From: Bordetella parapertussis | GTDB lineage: Bacteria; Pseudomonadota; Gammaproteobacteria; Burkholderiales; Burkholderiaceae_B | Length of the DNA stretch: 13,581 bases | Assembly: GCA_945911685.1 (NCBI GenBank) | Contig: CAMEAW010000067.1 | Location: 1 to 13,581, forward strand | Direction: 5' to 3' | Part shown: piece by piece, positions 5,182-13,581 of the stretch | How the letters are laid out: each line of letters starts with the position of its first letter | Position numbering within the stretch: position 1 is the stretch's first letter | Notes under the pieces: model-generated | Told to the model about the DNA's origin: nothing | Database searches by the model: none | Seen by the model: the letters and a program-made list of their open reading frames with translations, nothing else | Position numbers and translations under genes: made by a program

Positions 5182-6927
5182 TTGATCAACAAAAAACTCA
5201 GCACTTGGCTCCCTATCTTAACGTGGGGGCAACAGTACAACCGAGATATCCTTGTCAGCGACCTGTTGGCTGCCACGATCGTCACGGTCATGCTGATCCC
5301 TCAAGGGTTGGCCTATGCCTTGCTGGCGGGGTTGCCGCCCGAGGCGGGGCTTTATGCCAGCGTTGCGCCACTGCTGCTCTATGCGCTCTTTGGTACAAGC
5401 CGCGTGCTTGCTGTGGGCCCCGTGGCAGTCGTATCTCTCATGACTGCGGCAGCAATCAGTGAACAAGGTGCGCTCAGTGGTGCCTCGCCCTGGGCCATCG
5501 CAATCACTCTGGCGTTTCTTTCAGGTGCCCTCTTATTGCTGATGGGGTTACTCAAACTTGGCTTTTTAGCCAACTTTTTGAGCCATCCCGTGATCTCAGG
5601 GTTCATCTCAGCCTCTGGCTTGTTGATTGCTGCGAGTCAACTCAAAACCATCATGGGCGTTCGTGCAGACGGTCAACATTTTTTTGACATCCTCAGCGCA
5701 CTCGCAAGTCAAATTTCTCAAACGCACTTGCTCACACTCGCGATCGGTGTCTCAACAATCATTTTTTTGTTCTGGGTGCGCAAAGGCTTAAAACCACTGC
5801 TACAGCGCGCTAGGCTTGGACCCAGACTTGCCGACAGTCTTGCGAAGGCTGGGCCCGTCGCAGCTATTGCTGTCACGCTCACCTTGACGTGGTGGCTAGA
5901 GTGGCAAACTCAAGGTGTCAAAATCGTGGGGGCCGTGCCTCAAGGTCTACCCCCTCTGACCTTACCCCTATGGGATCTTAGCCTGCTCAAGCAGCTCGCC
6001 CTGCCCGCTTTACTCATTAGCATCATCGGATTTGCAGAATCCGTCTCGGTCGGTCAAACACTTGCGGCCAAACGTCGGCAACGTATCGAACCGAATCAAG
6101 AACTCATCGCGTTAGGTGCCAGCAATATATCGGCCTCGCTGAGCGGAGGTTTTCCGGTGACGGGGGGCTTTGCACGCTCAGTCGTAAACTTTGATGCAGG
6201 TGCGCAAACCCCTGCAGCCGGCATCTACACCGCCGTGGGGATCGCGCTCGCTTCACTATTTTTGACCCCCGCCCTCTATTTTTTGCCTCAAGCAACCCTT
6301 TCAGCCACCATCATTGTCGCGGTACTCTCATTAGTCGATTTAACGATTTTCAAACACACCTGGCAATATTCAAAAGCCGATTTTGCAGCAGCGTTGAGCA
6401 CCTTTTTGGTGACGCTCGCACTAGGGGTTGAACTGGGCTTGGTGACAGGAGTGAGCGTTTCGTTGACTTTGTTTTTGTACAGAACGAGCCGCCCTCACAT
6501 CGCTGAGGTGGGCCTGGTGCCGGGCACCGAACACTTTAGAAATGTGCTCAGACACTCAGTGCTGGTCAACCCAACGCTTGTCAGTCTGCGTGTAGACGAA
6601 AGTCTATATTTTGCAAACTCTAAAGCCTTAGAAGATCAGATCAATCAATCGATGGCGAGCATGCCAAACTTACAGAACGTGGTCTTGCTCTGCTCTGCTA
6701 TCAACGACATCGACGCAAGCGCTCTTGAAAGCTTAGAACTGATCGAGGCTAGGCTTTTAAGCGCTGGCATCGCACTGCACCTGTCCGAGGTCAAAGGGCC
6801 CGTGATGGATCATCTCAAACACACCCACTTTTTACAGCATCTCAGTGGGCAAGTATTTTTGACGCACTACCAAGCTATTCAAGCCCTAAGCCCTAACCTC
6901 ACTTTACAGACCCAAGGGGTCACTTAA
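5182..6927 (+). CDS. SulP-family anion transporter with STAS domain
   Basis: A 581-residue inner-membrane transporter of the SulP (SLC26) family, which moves sulfate, bicarbonate or other anions. Signatures include IPQGLAYALLAGLPPEAGLYASVAP (39-63), SHPVISGFISASGLLIA (134-150), the GFAESVSVGQTLAAKRR loop (283-299) and SGGFPVTGGFARSVVN (321-336). Many hydrophobic helices cover roughly 24-432. A cytoplasmic STAS domain follows at about 455-565 (VVLLCSAINDIDASALESLELIE). The start is a TTG: a TAA lies in frame six codons upstream, and the first in-frame ATG (codon 37) would remove the first membrane helix. No clear ribosome site precedes it. The gene's place beside sox genes suggests sulfate movement, but substrate and direction cannot be read from sequence. 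Its end overlaps the convergent HD-GYP gene by 8 bp. Confidence 0.93.
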   Translation: MINKKLSTWLPILTWGQQYNRDILVSDLLAATIVTVMLIPQGLAYALLAGLPPEAGLYASVAPLLLYALFGTSRVLAVGPVAVVSLMTAAAISEQGALSGASPWAIAITLAFLSGALLLLMGLLKLGFLANFLSHPVISGFISASGLLIAASQLKTIMGVRADGQHFFDILSALASQISQTHLLTLAIGVSTIIFLFWVRKGLKPLLQRARLGPRLADSLAKAGPVAAIAVTLTLTWWLEWQTQGVKIVGAVPQGLPPLTLPLWDLSLLKQLALPALLISIIGFAESVSVGQTLAAKRRQRIEPNQELIALGASNISASLSGGFPVTGGFARSVVNFDAGAQTPAAGIYTAVGIALASLFLTPALYFLPQATLSATIIVAVLSLVDLTIFKHTWQYSKADFAAALSTFLVTLALGVELGLVTGVSVSLTLFLYRTSRPHIAEVGLVPGTEHFRNVLRHSVLVNPTLVSLRVDESLYFANSKALEDQINQSMASMPNLQNVVLLCSAINDIDASALESLELIEARLLSAGIALHLSEVKGPVMDHLKHTHFLQHLSGQVFLTHYQAIQALSPNLTLQTQGVT

Positions 6928-8023
6928 CCGAGTCCGAAAACTGCGTAGCGATCGCGAGGAACGTACCTTCGATACGTTTAAAGGCATCTACCACATCCGG
7001 GTCAAAGTGGCTGCCTCGCCCTTCAAGAATGATGCCAACTGCGCTTTCATGAGAAAACGCTTTCTTGTAATAGCGCTCACTGATGAGCGCATCGTACACA
7101 TCGGCAACCGCCATCAATCTAGCTGAAATCGGAATCGCATCGCCCGACAGCCCCTGAGGATAGCCTGAGCCATCCCACTTCTCTTGATGCGACAACGCAA
7201 TTTCCATCGCGCATGTCAAAAAGCTACTGCCTGCCGACAAATGTTCAGCCGCGCTCAAGATCGACTGATAACCCAAAGTAGTATGCGTCTTCATGATTTC
7301 AAACTCGGCTGCATCCAGACGCCCTGGCTTGAGCAGGATATGGTCAGGAATCCCCACCTTACCAATATCGTGTAGGGGGGCTGACAGATACAACATTTCA
7401 ATTTGTTCGTCAGTCAGATAGTGCGAAAAGCGAGGATGCTGACTAAGCGTCTGCGCCAACGCTTTGACATAATTTTGCGTACGACGAATATGGTTACCGG
7501 TTTCATTGTCACGCGTTTCAGCTAATGACGCCATGGCATGTATAGTCGTCTCTTGGATAGCTCTGATTTCTTGCACGCCTTTTTCAATTTCGTCTTTTAA
7601 GAGCAGATTTCTGTCACGCAACACGTCTGACATCCGCTTTAAAGAAAGATGTGTCTTCACGCGCGACAACAACGTGGCAGGATTAATCGGCTTACTGATG
7701 TAATCGACTGCGCCAAGATCAAAACCTAATTTTTCATCTTCTGGGCTTGTCTTAGCCGTCAAAAAAATGACTGCGATATGCGCTAGACGCTTGGTCGACT
7801 GAATGACCCGACACACCTCCCAACCACTCATATCAGGCATCATCACGTCTAACAAGATCAGATCAGGTAACAAATCACCTTCTAATATTTTTAATGCGCG
7901 TGACCCAGAGTTTGCAGCTTTGACGCGATACAAATCGCCTAATAAGCCACCCATCAATTCAAGATTCTCGGGCGAATCATCAACCACTAAGACAGTCGAA
8001 TCGCGCAATTCACTCTTACTCAT
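6920..8023 (-). CDS. REC/HD-GYP response regulator, probable c-di-GMP phosphodiesterase
   Basis: A 367-residue, two-domain, RpfG-like response regulator. The receiver (about 10-125) has Asp15-Asp16, the phosphoacceptor Asp59 (LILLDVMMPD), Thr89 (FLTA) and Lys111 (SKP). After a helical linker (130-160), the HD-GYP domain (about 160-350) has GNHIRRT (His178), PLHDIGKVGIPDHIL (His218, Asp219), KTHTTLG (His247), LSHQEKWDGSGYP (His279; GYP at 287-289) and VADVYDAL (Asp308). All expected metal and signature residues are present, so hydrolysis of cyclic di-GMP is expected. The start overlaps the end of the hybrid kinase gene by 8 bp, with an AGAGG ribosome site (8029-8033) inside that gene. Translational coupling and direct phosphorelay from the kinase HPt are therefore likely. 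No DNA-binding domain is present. The gene converges on sulP with an 8-bp overlap. Confidence 0.94.
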   Translation of the reverse strand: MSKSELRDSTVLVVDDSPENLELMGGLLGDLYRVKAANSGSRALKILEGDLLPDLILLDVMMPDMSGWEVCRVIQSTKRLAHIAVIFLTAKTSPEDEKLGFDLGAVDYISKPINPATLLSRVKTHLSLKRMSDVLRDRNLLLKDEIEKGVQEIRAIQETTIHAMASLAETRDNETGNHIRRTQNYVKALAQTLSQHPRFSHYLTDEQIEMLYLSAPLHDIGKVGIPDHILLKPGRLDAAEFEIMKTHTTLGYQSILSAAEHLSAGSSFLTCAMEIALSHQEKWDGSGYPQGLSGDAIPISARLMAVADVYDALISERYYKKAFSHESAVGIILEGRGSHFDPDVVDAFKRIEGTFLAIATQFSDSVK

Positions 8024-11000
8024 GCTGACCTCTTAGAGATTTGACGGGTGTTTCAACCAAATGTTGTTGGGAAAGTTTGAGCAACAGCCCATGGGCAGCA
8101 GAAAAATCATAGCTTTCTATCATTTTCTGTAGCACCAAAAAGTCGGTTCGTAATGTCAGTTTAAGTAAATCATGGTGTGCTCTAAATACTTTCAATGCCG
8201 CCACGTCGTCATTCTTAAGTGACAACAACAACTCGCGACAAACTGTCTCAAACTCAGCTTGATCAACCTGCCCCCTACCAAACTCTGGCTCAGACCAAAC
8301 GCTTTCTTTTAGCTGCTCAAGCAGCTTGGTGAGGCCACTCAAAAGCCTTTCTGTATCAGCGCGAACCATCTCAGCAGGTTCACCCAGGCGCAGGCGATCT
8401 TCAAGTCTCGCGGCCTCACTCGCCAATGGCATGGCACCGATGCTGCCGGCGGTAGATTGCAGGGTATGAACCAAGCGCTCTGCCTCGCCGACGTTACCCG
8501 ACCCTAGCGCTTGATTGAAGGACTCACTAAACAACGATTGCTGCTGGATGAACTTACGCAAAATAGACAAATACAAAGGCACTTTTCCAAGTGTTCGAGT
8601 CAACCCGAGCGAAACATCAAGACCCACGATATTGACCGGCAGCTCGTCCTGTGCTGTAGTGCCGTTTCGTAGATCGCGTTGCCGCTGCGCAACCCACTCT
8701 TTAGCCTGAGTCGGCGACTCGTCGTCGCGCGCATGATCAACATCCGTCGCTTTTACCCAGCGTAAGAGCACCTTACTCAACTCATCAGGATTGATTGGCT
8801 TGAGCACGTAATCATTCATCCCAGCTTGAAGGCAACGATCTAGATCTGACTGCCGAGCGTTTGCAGTGAGCGCAATGATTGGCAAAGTATCAAAGCCATC
8901 GAGCAAACGAATTGCCTGCGTCGCAGCAATCCCGTCCATGACCGGCATATACATATCCATTAAGACTAAGTCCCACTGATGCAAGTGGATCATCGCCAGA
9001 GCCTCTTGTCCATCATTAGCCAAAAACACTTGTAACCCACCCTCCGCTAACAACCCTTGTGCCACCTCTTGATTAATTTCGTTATCCTCTACTAGCAAAA
9101 TTTTTGCCCCCCGGATCGTTGACAACTGCCGGCTTAACTCCAGAGGTGATTGCACAGATACGTTAGAGCGCTCTGTCATCGGTTGTAACGTAAGTACCTG
9201 CGCAATTTGATTGAACAAACTTGAAGCCTGCACTGGCTTGTGGATCAGACCATCAAACGCAGCACTCAAATCGTAGTGCTGCACGACCTCGCGACCATAA
9301 GCAGTCACAAGAAATAGCTTGGGTATAGACGTCAGGTTCAAGGCTTTAATTTGCTGCGCAGTTTCGAAACCATCTAAATCAGGCATTTGCCAATCAATAA
9401 AAATCAAATCAAATGGATCAAGATTGTGCTGTGCCTCTAATACACACGCTAATCCTTGCTGGCCCGAACTGACGGCCTGAGCCCGCAAACCCAATACCTG
9501 TAGCGTTTCGCATAACGATTCGCGGGCACTTTCGTTATCGTCGATCACTAACACCCTTCTATCTCTGAGCTGACTGTCAAGCAGTAACACGCGTTTCGTT
9601 TTAGAAAGCGGTGCGAAGCGAGCGGTCAACCAAAACTCCGAACCAACTCCCAGCTCGCTAGACACCCCCACTTTGCCACCCATTAACTCAGCAAGTTGTT
9701 TGCAGATGGCAAGGCCTAAGCCGGTTCCACCAAAGCGCCTCGTTGTCGAAGCATCCGCTTGCTGAAAGGTATCAAAGAGGCGAGCTTGATTATCTTGACT
9801 TATACCAATACCGCTATCCTTCACCGAGACTCTAAGCGTCACCCCGCTCGGATCCAACTGATCAACAAGGATACGAATGATGACCTCACCTTGTTCGGTG
9901 AACTTAATCGCATTATTCACATAATTGATTAAGATTTGTCCAAAACGCAAAGGGTCACCCCAAAGATTTGAGGGGACTTTTTGATCAACATAAAAGACTA
10001 GTTCAAGCCCTTTGGCCTCTGCGCGAGACACCACAACATTGGCGACATTTTCTAAAACTTGCTCGAGCTCAAAGTCAATCACCTCGAGCGAGAGCTTGCC
10101 CGCCTCAATTTTTGAAAAATCTAACAAGTCATTAAGCAGACCAAGCAAGTGGGTCGATGAGGACTCGATACGACTCAGATAACGCGCTTGGTCAGGGGTC
10201 AATTTAGTTAGACGCGCCAAATGAGTCATGCCGATGATGGCATTCATTGGGGTACGGATTTCGTGACTGACATTCGACAAGAAATCAGACTTTGCCTGAC
10301 TTGCAGCATGCGCTGCAACAGCCGCTTCGCGTTCGCGGGTAATGTCAAGATTTGTACCAATCACCTGCACCACGTCACCGACATAGTTGCGCTCAACGAT
10401 TGCTGAAGCCTGCACATAGCGTATACGTTCAGGACCTAAGACAATCCTAAACGTCAAATCATATGAGCCGATGCCCGCCACTAAGTTCTGCAAACTCGTC
10501 TCGGCGTGTGCCAAATCATCAGGGTGTAGTCGCGAGCGCCAAAACGCATAGTACAAAGCACTCTCTCGCAGGGCCTGCGGGGCCTCATACAAGTCCATCA
10601 TTTTATCGTCCCAAATCAACAGATCCGTGTCTGGATGCCAGACCCAGATGCCAAGACTTGAGGCGTCCAACGCCAAGCGCAACCTGATTGCCGTGCGCCG
10701 CTCTTCTGTTTGATCCGAAATCGTCTTAGCAACACCGATCAAAGAACCTGCATGATCCAAGATCGGAGACGTCGTAATCAAGACCTCCAGCTCTTTGCCA
10801 TCTTGAGTTCGCCGAATCGTGCTGTAATTTTTTAGCGACTCTTCGTTACGACACACGCGCGCAAGCATCTCTGCCTGCACAGCATGCAAAGCTTGAGGAA
10901 CGATCAAGCTCGACAATGAACGACCGAGGGCTTGCTCTGCCGAATACCCAAATAGCGCCGAGGCGGCTGGATTCCAGTCAAGAACTGTTTCATTGGTATC

Positions 11001-12110
11001 GACACTAATCACTGCGTCAGTTGTACTTGCAGCGACTGCCACGAATTTCGCTTGACCCACTTGTTGCTCTCTACGCTTTGCCGCATTCAAGAGGATCAGC
11101 ATAGCCAGTGCCGCAAGTAGTATTGATACAGACACGATACTGAGTCCGATGTACAGACCGTTTATATGATTAAACCGAGTCCAAAAAATCGGCGTCGCTT
11201 GGATCTCTATCGTCCACTCGCGCCCATAGACGGGAAAGCTCTTTTTTGTTCTTAACTGACTTGGTGTGTTGACAGTAAATCGCTCAGAGGCAAAAAACCT
11301 CTCGGACGAGACCCTTGCTGTCGTGTCATACAAAGCGAGGGCGATTGACTGTTGTATTGACTCTAGCCCCGACAAGAGCTCAGTCGCTGACACGACCGTA
11401 TCCACAAGCCCCGAAACCGCACTGGAGCGTTGTTCTGCGCTCTTGAGTGATCCGGAATCCTGATAAGTTGGGAGCATAAACAAAAATCCAAAACTCACTG
11501 CATCAGTTTGCTGAACCAAGCGAATCGGCGCAGTCAGGGTCGCGCGATTCGTTGCAACTGCAGACTCAATTGTCTGCCGGCGACTGCCTTCCGAGGCAAT
11601 GTCTAATCCAATCGCTGCAGCATTTGCACTTTCAGGCTCAATGTACTGAACAACAAAGCGGTCACCACCGTGAGCGCCTAGCTCTCGAATGCTGAACTCG
11701 GGACGGTCTTCAGTGCGTGCCGAGTTCAAAAATTCATTTTCACTTTCGCGCGGTACTCTTCGAACAAACGCGTAGCCGCGCGCGCCTTGAAAGTTGTCTT
11801 TAAAATTTAAGCTTTCGCTAAACTCATGAAACTTACTGCGCGTAATTCCTTGGACTCCGCCCGCCGCAACTAGGGCACCACGCGCACTGATCAATCCGTA
11901 TTCGTATACTTTCATTCGTTCGGCAACCTGCCCTGGCAGGCGATCGGCGATAGTCTGAAACTCTGACGCGATTTCGTCACGCTGATGCTCTGCCAGCAGA
12001 ACATACTGCACAGCCGCTAACACCACGCCGCTAAATACGATTGCCAGAGGCAAGCGCAAGATTGAAAGGTTCTGACGGATTGCTTCTAAAGGAAACTTTG
12101 CTTTAAACAT
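8016..12110 (-). CDS. CHASE-PAS-PAS hybrid sensor histidine kinase with two receivers and HPt
   Basis: A 1364-residue inner-membrane hybrid kinase. Order: membrane helix (about 19-40); periplasmic CHASE sensor (about 65-250, including [17 protein letters not shown] and [18 protein letters not shown]); second helix (about 318-342); PAS (355-465, [21 protein letters not shown]); a second PAS/PAC (480-595, [14 protein letters not shown]); HisKA with [13 protein letters not shown] (His616); HATPase ([10 protein letters not shown] 732-741, DSGIGI 765-770, [10 protein letters not shown] 793-802). Receiver 1 (about 851-970) has Asp857/858, Asp906 and Lys958. Receiver 2 (about 1002-1118) has Asp1009, Asp1052 and Lys1104. 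The HPt domain (about 1165-1260) has His1215 in [15 protein letters not shown] roughly 95-residue helical tail follows. All phosphorelay residues look intact. CHASE domains sense small extracytoplasmic ligands; the ligand here is unknown. The HD-GYP regulator is the obvious output. No strong ribosome site is seen before the ATG. Confidence 0.95.
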   Translation of the reverse strand: MFKAKFPLEAIRQNLSILRLPLAIVFSGVVLAAVQYVLLAEHQRDEIASEFQTIADRLPGQVAERMKVYEYGLISARGALVAAGGVQGITRSKFHEFSESLNFKDNFQGARGYAFVRRVPRESENEFLNSARTEDRPEFSIRELGAHGGDRFVVQYIEPESANAAAIGLDIASEGSRRQTIESAVATNRATLTAPIRLVQQTDAVSFGFLFMLPTYQDSGSLKSAEQRSSAVSGLVDTVVSATELLSGLESIQQSIALALYDTTARVSSERFFASERFTVNTPSQLRTKKSFPVYGREWTIEIQATPIFWTRFNHINGLYIGLSIVSVSILLAALAMLILLNAAKRREQQVGQAKFVAVAASTTDAVISVDTNETVLDWNPAASALFGYSAEQALGRSLSSLIVPQALHAVQAEMLARVCRNEESLKNYSTIRRTQDGKELEVLITTSPILDHAGSLIGVAKTISDQTEERRTAIRLRLALDASSLGIWVWHPDTDLLIWDDKMMDLYEAPQALRESALYYAFWRSRLHPDDLAHAETSLQNLVAGIGSYDLTFRIVLGPERIRYVQASAIVERNYVGDVVQVIGTNLDITREREAAVAAHAASQAKSDFLSNVSHEIRTPMNAIIGMTHLARLTKLTPDQARYLSRIESSSTHLLGLLNDLLDFSKIEAGKLSLEVIDFELEQVLENVANVVVSRAEAKGLELVFYVDQKVPSNLWGDPLRFGQILINYVNNAIKFTEQGEVIIRILVDQLDPSGVTLRVSVKDSGIGISQDNQARLFDTFQQADASTTRRFGGTGLGLAICKQLAELMGGKVGVSSELGVGSEFWLTARFAPLSKTKRVLLLDSQLRDRRVLVIDDNESARESLCETLQVLGLRAQAVSSGQQGLACVLEAQHNLDPFDLIFIDWQMPDLDGFETAQQIKALNLTSIPKLFLVTAYGREVVQHYDLSAAFDGLIHKPVQASSLFNQIAQVLTLQPMTERSNVSVQSPLELSRQLSTIRGAKILLVEDNEINQEVAQGLLAEGGLQVFLANDGQEALAMIHLHQWDLVLMDMYMPVMDGIAATQAIRLLDGFDTLPIIALTANARQSDLDRCLQAGMNDYVLKPINPDELSKVLLRWVKATDVDHARDDESPTQAKEWVAQRQRDLRNGTTAQDELPVNIVGLDVSLGLTRTLGKVPLYLSILRKFIQQQSLFSESFNQALGSGNVGEAERLVHTLQSTAGSIGAMPLASEAARLEDRLRLGEPAEMVRADTERLLSGLTKLLEQLKESVWSEPEFGRGQVDQAEFETVCRELLLSLKNDDVAALKVFRAHHDLLKLTLRTDFLVLQKMIESYDFSAAHGLLLKLSQQHLVETPVKSLRGQHE

Positions 12111-12290
12111 CGATAGGCTAATGAATATTTAAAATCTCTTTATACAAGTGGACTCAAGCAAACATTCGATTTTTGAAGCGTAGAGCCTCATTTTTATAAA
12201 TCGTTGCAATTTACAGAATTCTTTTGCGTTTTTTGATTGTGTTTTTTTGGCGAGGACAAATGCACGAATTGGACTCGAGTCGCGCTAGGC

Positions 12291-12318
12291 AAAAAAAACC
12301 GCGCCATACAAGGCGCGG
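12291..12318 (-). terminator. Intrinsic terminator of the BKACE gene
   Basis: Read on the - strand, a perfect 7-bp GC stem (CCGCGCC / GGCGCGG, 12312-12318 with 12299-12305) closes a 6-base loop and is followed directly by eight T (12298-12291). It begins about 24 bases after the BKACE stop codon. On the + strand there is no T-tract after the stem, so it acts in one direction and isolates the catabolic pair from the kinase genes downstream. Confidence 0.93.
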
Positions 12319-12341
12319 GTGTATTGATGTAACGCGTTGAC

Positions 12342-13268
12342 CTAGAAGTTGACGTTATCGCGCCCTTTCAGTTTCAGGATCTCACGTGCCTCGGCGGGCG
12401 TAGCGACTTCGAGCGACAGACCTTCGATAATCTTACGCATACGTGTGACCTGATCAGCATTCGACTTTGCAAGCGTCCCTGGGCCATCCCACAAAGAGTC
12501 CTCGAGGCCCACGCGCACATGGCCACCCATTGTGGCCGATTGAGTTGCGATCGGAGTTTGATTACGACCCGCGCCAAGCACCGACCATTGATAGTCGTTA
12601 CCAAACAGGCGATCGGCAGTACGCTTCATGTGCAGCACATCTTCGGGATGAGGACCAATGCCGCCCAAGATACCGAAGACCGATTGAATCAAGAACGGCG
12701 CCTTAATTAAGCCGCGATCAATAAAGTGCGCGGCAGTATAAAGATGACCAATGTCATAGCACTCGATCTCAAAACGCGTATTGTTTTCGCTGCACGACGT
12801 CAAAATATGTGCAATGTCTTTAAATGTGTTTTTAAAGACACGATCATCACTACCGGCCAAATACTTGGGCTCCCAATCGTGCTTGAACGTTTTAAACCGT
12901 TTGAGCATGTCATACAAACCAAAGTTCATTGAACCCATGTTCAGTGAAGCCACTTCAGGTTTGAAGTAATGAGCAGGACGCAGGCGATCTTCGATCGTCA
13001 TCGTCGGAGCACCGCCAGTCGTTAAATTGATGACGACATCGCTTTTTTCTTTGATCTGGGGCAAAAACTTCTTGAACAAGTCAGGGTCTTGTGAGGGGCT
13101 ACCGTCTTTCGGATCGCGTGCATGTAAGTGCACGATCGCAGCGCCAGCTTGAGCAGCACCAATCGCCGCATCGGCGATCTCTTGCGCCGTGACCGGAATG
13201 TAAGGCGACATACTTGGAGTGTGAATGGCACCCGTGACGGCACAAGTGATGATAACTTTTCTAGGCAT
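12342..13268 (-). CDS. BKACE-family (DUF849) beta-keto acid cleavage enzyme
   Basis: A 308-residue TIM-barrel enzyme of the BKACE family, whose founder is Kce, the 3-keto-5-aminohexanoate cleavage enzyme. Members condense a beta-keto acid with acetyl-CoA and split it into acetoacetate and a new acyl-CoA. Visible signatures are the N-terminal VIITCAVTGAIHTPSMSPYIPVT, AAIVHLHARDP (His47 and His49, expected metal ligands), NLTTGG (81-86), NMGSMNFG (110-117) and GGHVRVGLEDSLW. In the last, Arg252, Glu256 and Asp257 fit the Kce Arg/Glu/Asp triad with the metal-binding Glu. Length is normal. The TGAIHTPSMSP loop differs from Kce near the substrate amino group, so the substrate is probably not 3-keto-5-aminohexanoate. 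A GGAGAT ribosome site (13273-13278) supports the ATG. The SDR gene lies 70 bp upstream, and an intrinsic terminator follows. Confidence 0.92.
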   Translation of the reverse strand: MPRKVIITCAVTGAIHTPSMSPYIPVTAQEIADAAIGAAQAGAAIVHLHARDPKDGSPSQDPDLFKKFLPQIKEKSDVVINLTTGGAPTMTIEDRLRPAHYFKPEVASLNMGSMNFGLYDMLKRFKTFKHDWEPKYLAGSDDRVFKNTFKDIAHILTSCSENNTRFEIECYDIGHLYTAAHFIDRGLIKAPFLIQSVFGILGGIGPHPEDVLHMKRTADRLFGNDYQWSVLGAGRNQTPIATQSATMGGHVRVGLEDSLWDGPGTLAKSNADQVTRMRKIIEGLSLEVATPAEAREILKLKGRDNVNF

Positions 13269-13338
13269 AGCGATCTCCGAAGAGTAATTAGGTTATGGAC
13301 AAATGCTTTAGTCGATTGATTAATTCAAAAATGTATTT

Positions 13339-13581
13339 TTACTGAACGAGCGTTTCGACGTTGCCGTCCACTGACAAGCTTTGCCCTGAGATTTTGGCAC
13401 CTGCTTTAGAACAAATAAAAACAATTTGTGCCGCGATATCGTGAGCCGTCACCGTCGTACGCAGCGACACCCGTTCAAGCGCACGCGTGCGCATCTGCTC
13501 GAGCGTAATCCCAAAAGATTTTGCTTTGGCGCTGAGTACGCGATCTTGACGCGGGCCTTCAACTATGCCGGGCAAGATTGC
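13339..13581 (-). CDS. Short-chain dehydrogenase/reductase, C-terminal part (cut by window edge)
   Basis: Eighty C-terminal residues of a classical SDR oxidoreductase; the N-terminal NAD(P)-binding half and the catalytic Tyr-x-x-x-Lys lie beyond base 13581. The fragment opens with AILPGIVEGPRQDRVL, matching the PG motif just after the active site, and ends ISGQSLSVDGNVETLVQ, the usual closing SGQ-x-DG strand. The frame is open to the window edge, so the TTG at 13575 is an internal leucine codon, not a start. With BKACE 70 bp downstream, a likely role is oxidising a beta-hydroxy acid to the keto acid that BKACE cleaves, as the dehydrogenase does in carnitine breakdown. That pairing is inferred from position. 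Confidence 0.88.
   Translation of the reverse strand, partial: AILPGIVEGPRQDRVLSAKAKSFGITLEQMRTRALERVSLRTTVTAHDIAAQIVFICSKAGAKISGQSLSVDGNVETLVQ

Noticed and set aside
12272..12281. 10-bp palindrome GACTCGAGTC upstream of the hybrid kinase
   Set aside because: Short enough to arise by chance, and no paired promoter elements were recognised around it.
13327..13340. AAAAAT/ATTTTT inverted repeat at the end of the SDR gene
   Set aside because: The stem is only A-T pairs, so it is too weak for an intrinsic terminator, and it overlaps the stop codon.

Overview
The window looks like a chromosomal segment of a Betaproteobacterium, most likely Burkholderiales. This is inferred from the soxY-Z-A-X-B gene order, the style of the Sox proteins, roughly balanced base composition, and the CHASE hybrid kinase and BKACE families. 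No rRNA or tRNA is present to settle the taxonomy. No mobile element, CRISPR array or RNA gene was seen.

Layout. Positions 1-4397 (+ strand) hold the 3' part of a thiosulfate-oxidation (Sox) cluster: the end of soxY, then soxZ, soxA, soxX and soxB, followed by an exported DsrE-family protein. A convergent gene for an exported TlpA-type thioredoxin (SoxW-like) follows on the - strand. Between the two convergent genes is a 15-bp tandem repeat array whose last unit forms the 3' end of the thioredoxin gene. The thioredoxin gene and a + strand SulP anion transporter diverge from an AT-rich spacer containing a perfect 30-bp palindrome, a strong candidate operator. Next, on the - strand, come a very large CHASE-PAS-PAS-HisKA-HATPase-REC-REC-HPt hybrid kinase and a translationally coupled REC/HD-GYP response regulator. 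The window ends with a - strand catabolic pair: a truncated short-chain dehydrogenase upstream of a BKACE (DUF849) enzyme, with a clear intrinsic terminator.

How the genes fit together. SoxYZ carries sulfur intermediates on the SoxY GGCGG swinging arm. SoxAX conjugates thiosulfate to SoxY, and SoxB hydrolyses the terminal sulfone to release sulfate. The DsrE-like protein and the thioredoxin are plausible periplasmic sulfur-handling and thiol-reducing helpers, and SulP is a plausible sulfate or other anion transporter. The kinase/HD-GYP pair probably turns an extracytoplasmic signal into c-di-GMP hydrolysis; a link to sulfur metabolism rests only on proximity. The BKACE/SDR pair looks functionally unrelated.

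The points most worth a second look are the 30-bp palindrome, the 15-bp array that merges with a gene end, the exported DsrE-like protein, and the phosphorelay/HD-GYP pair. I found no convincing wholly new system; most of the window is recognisable.
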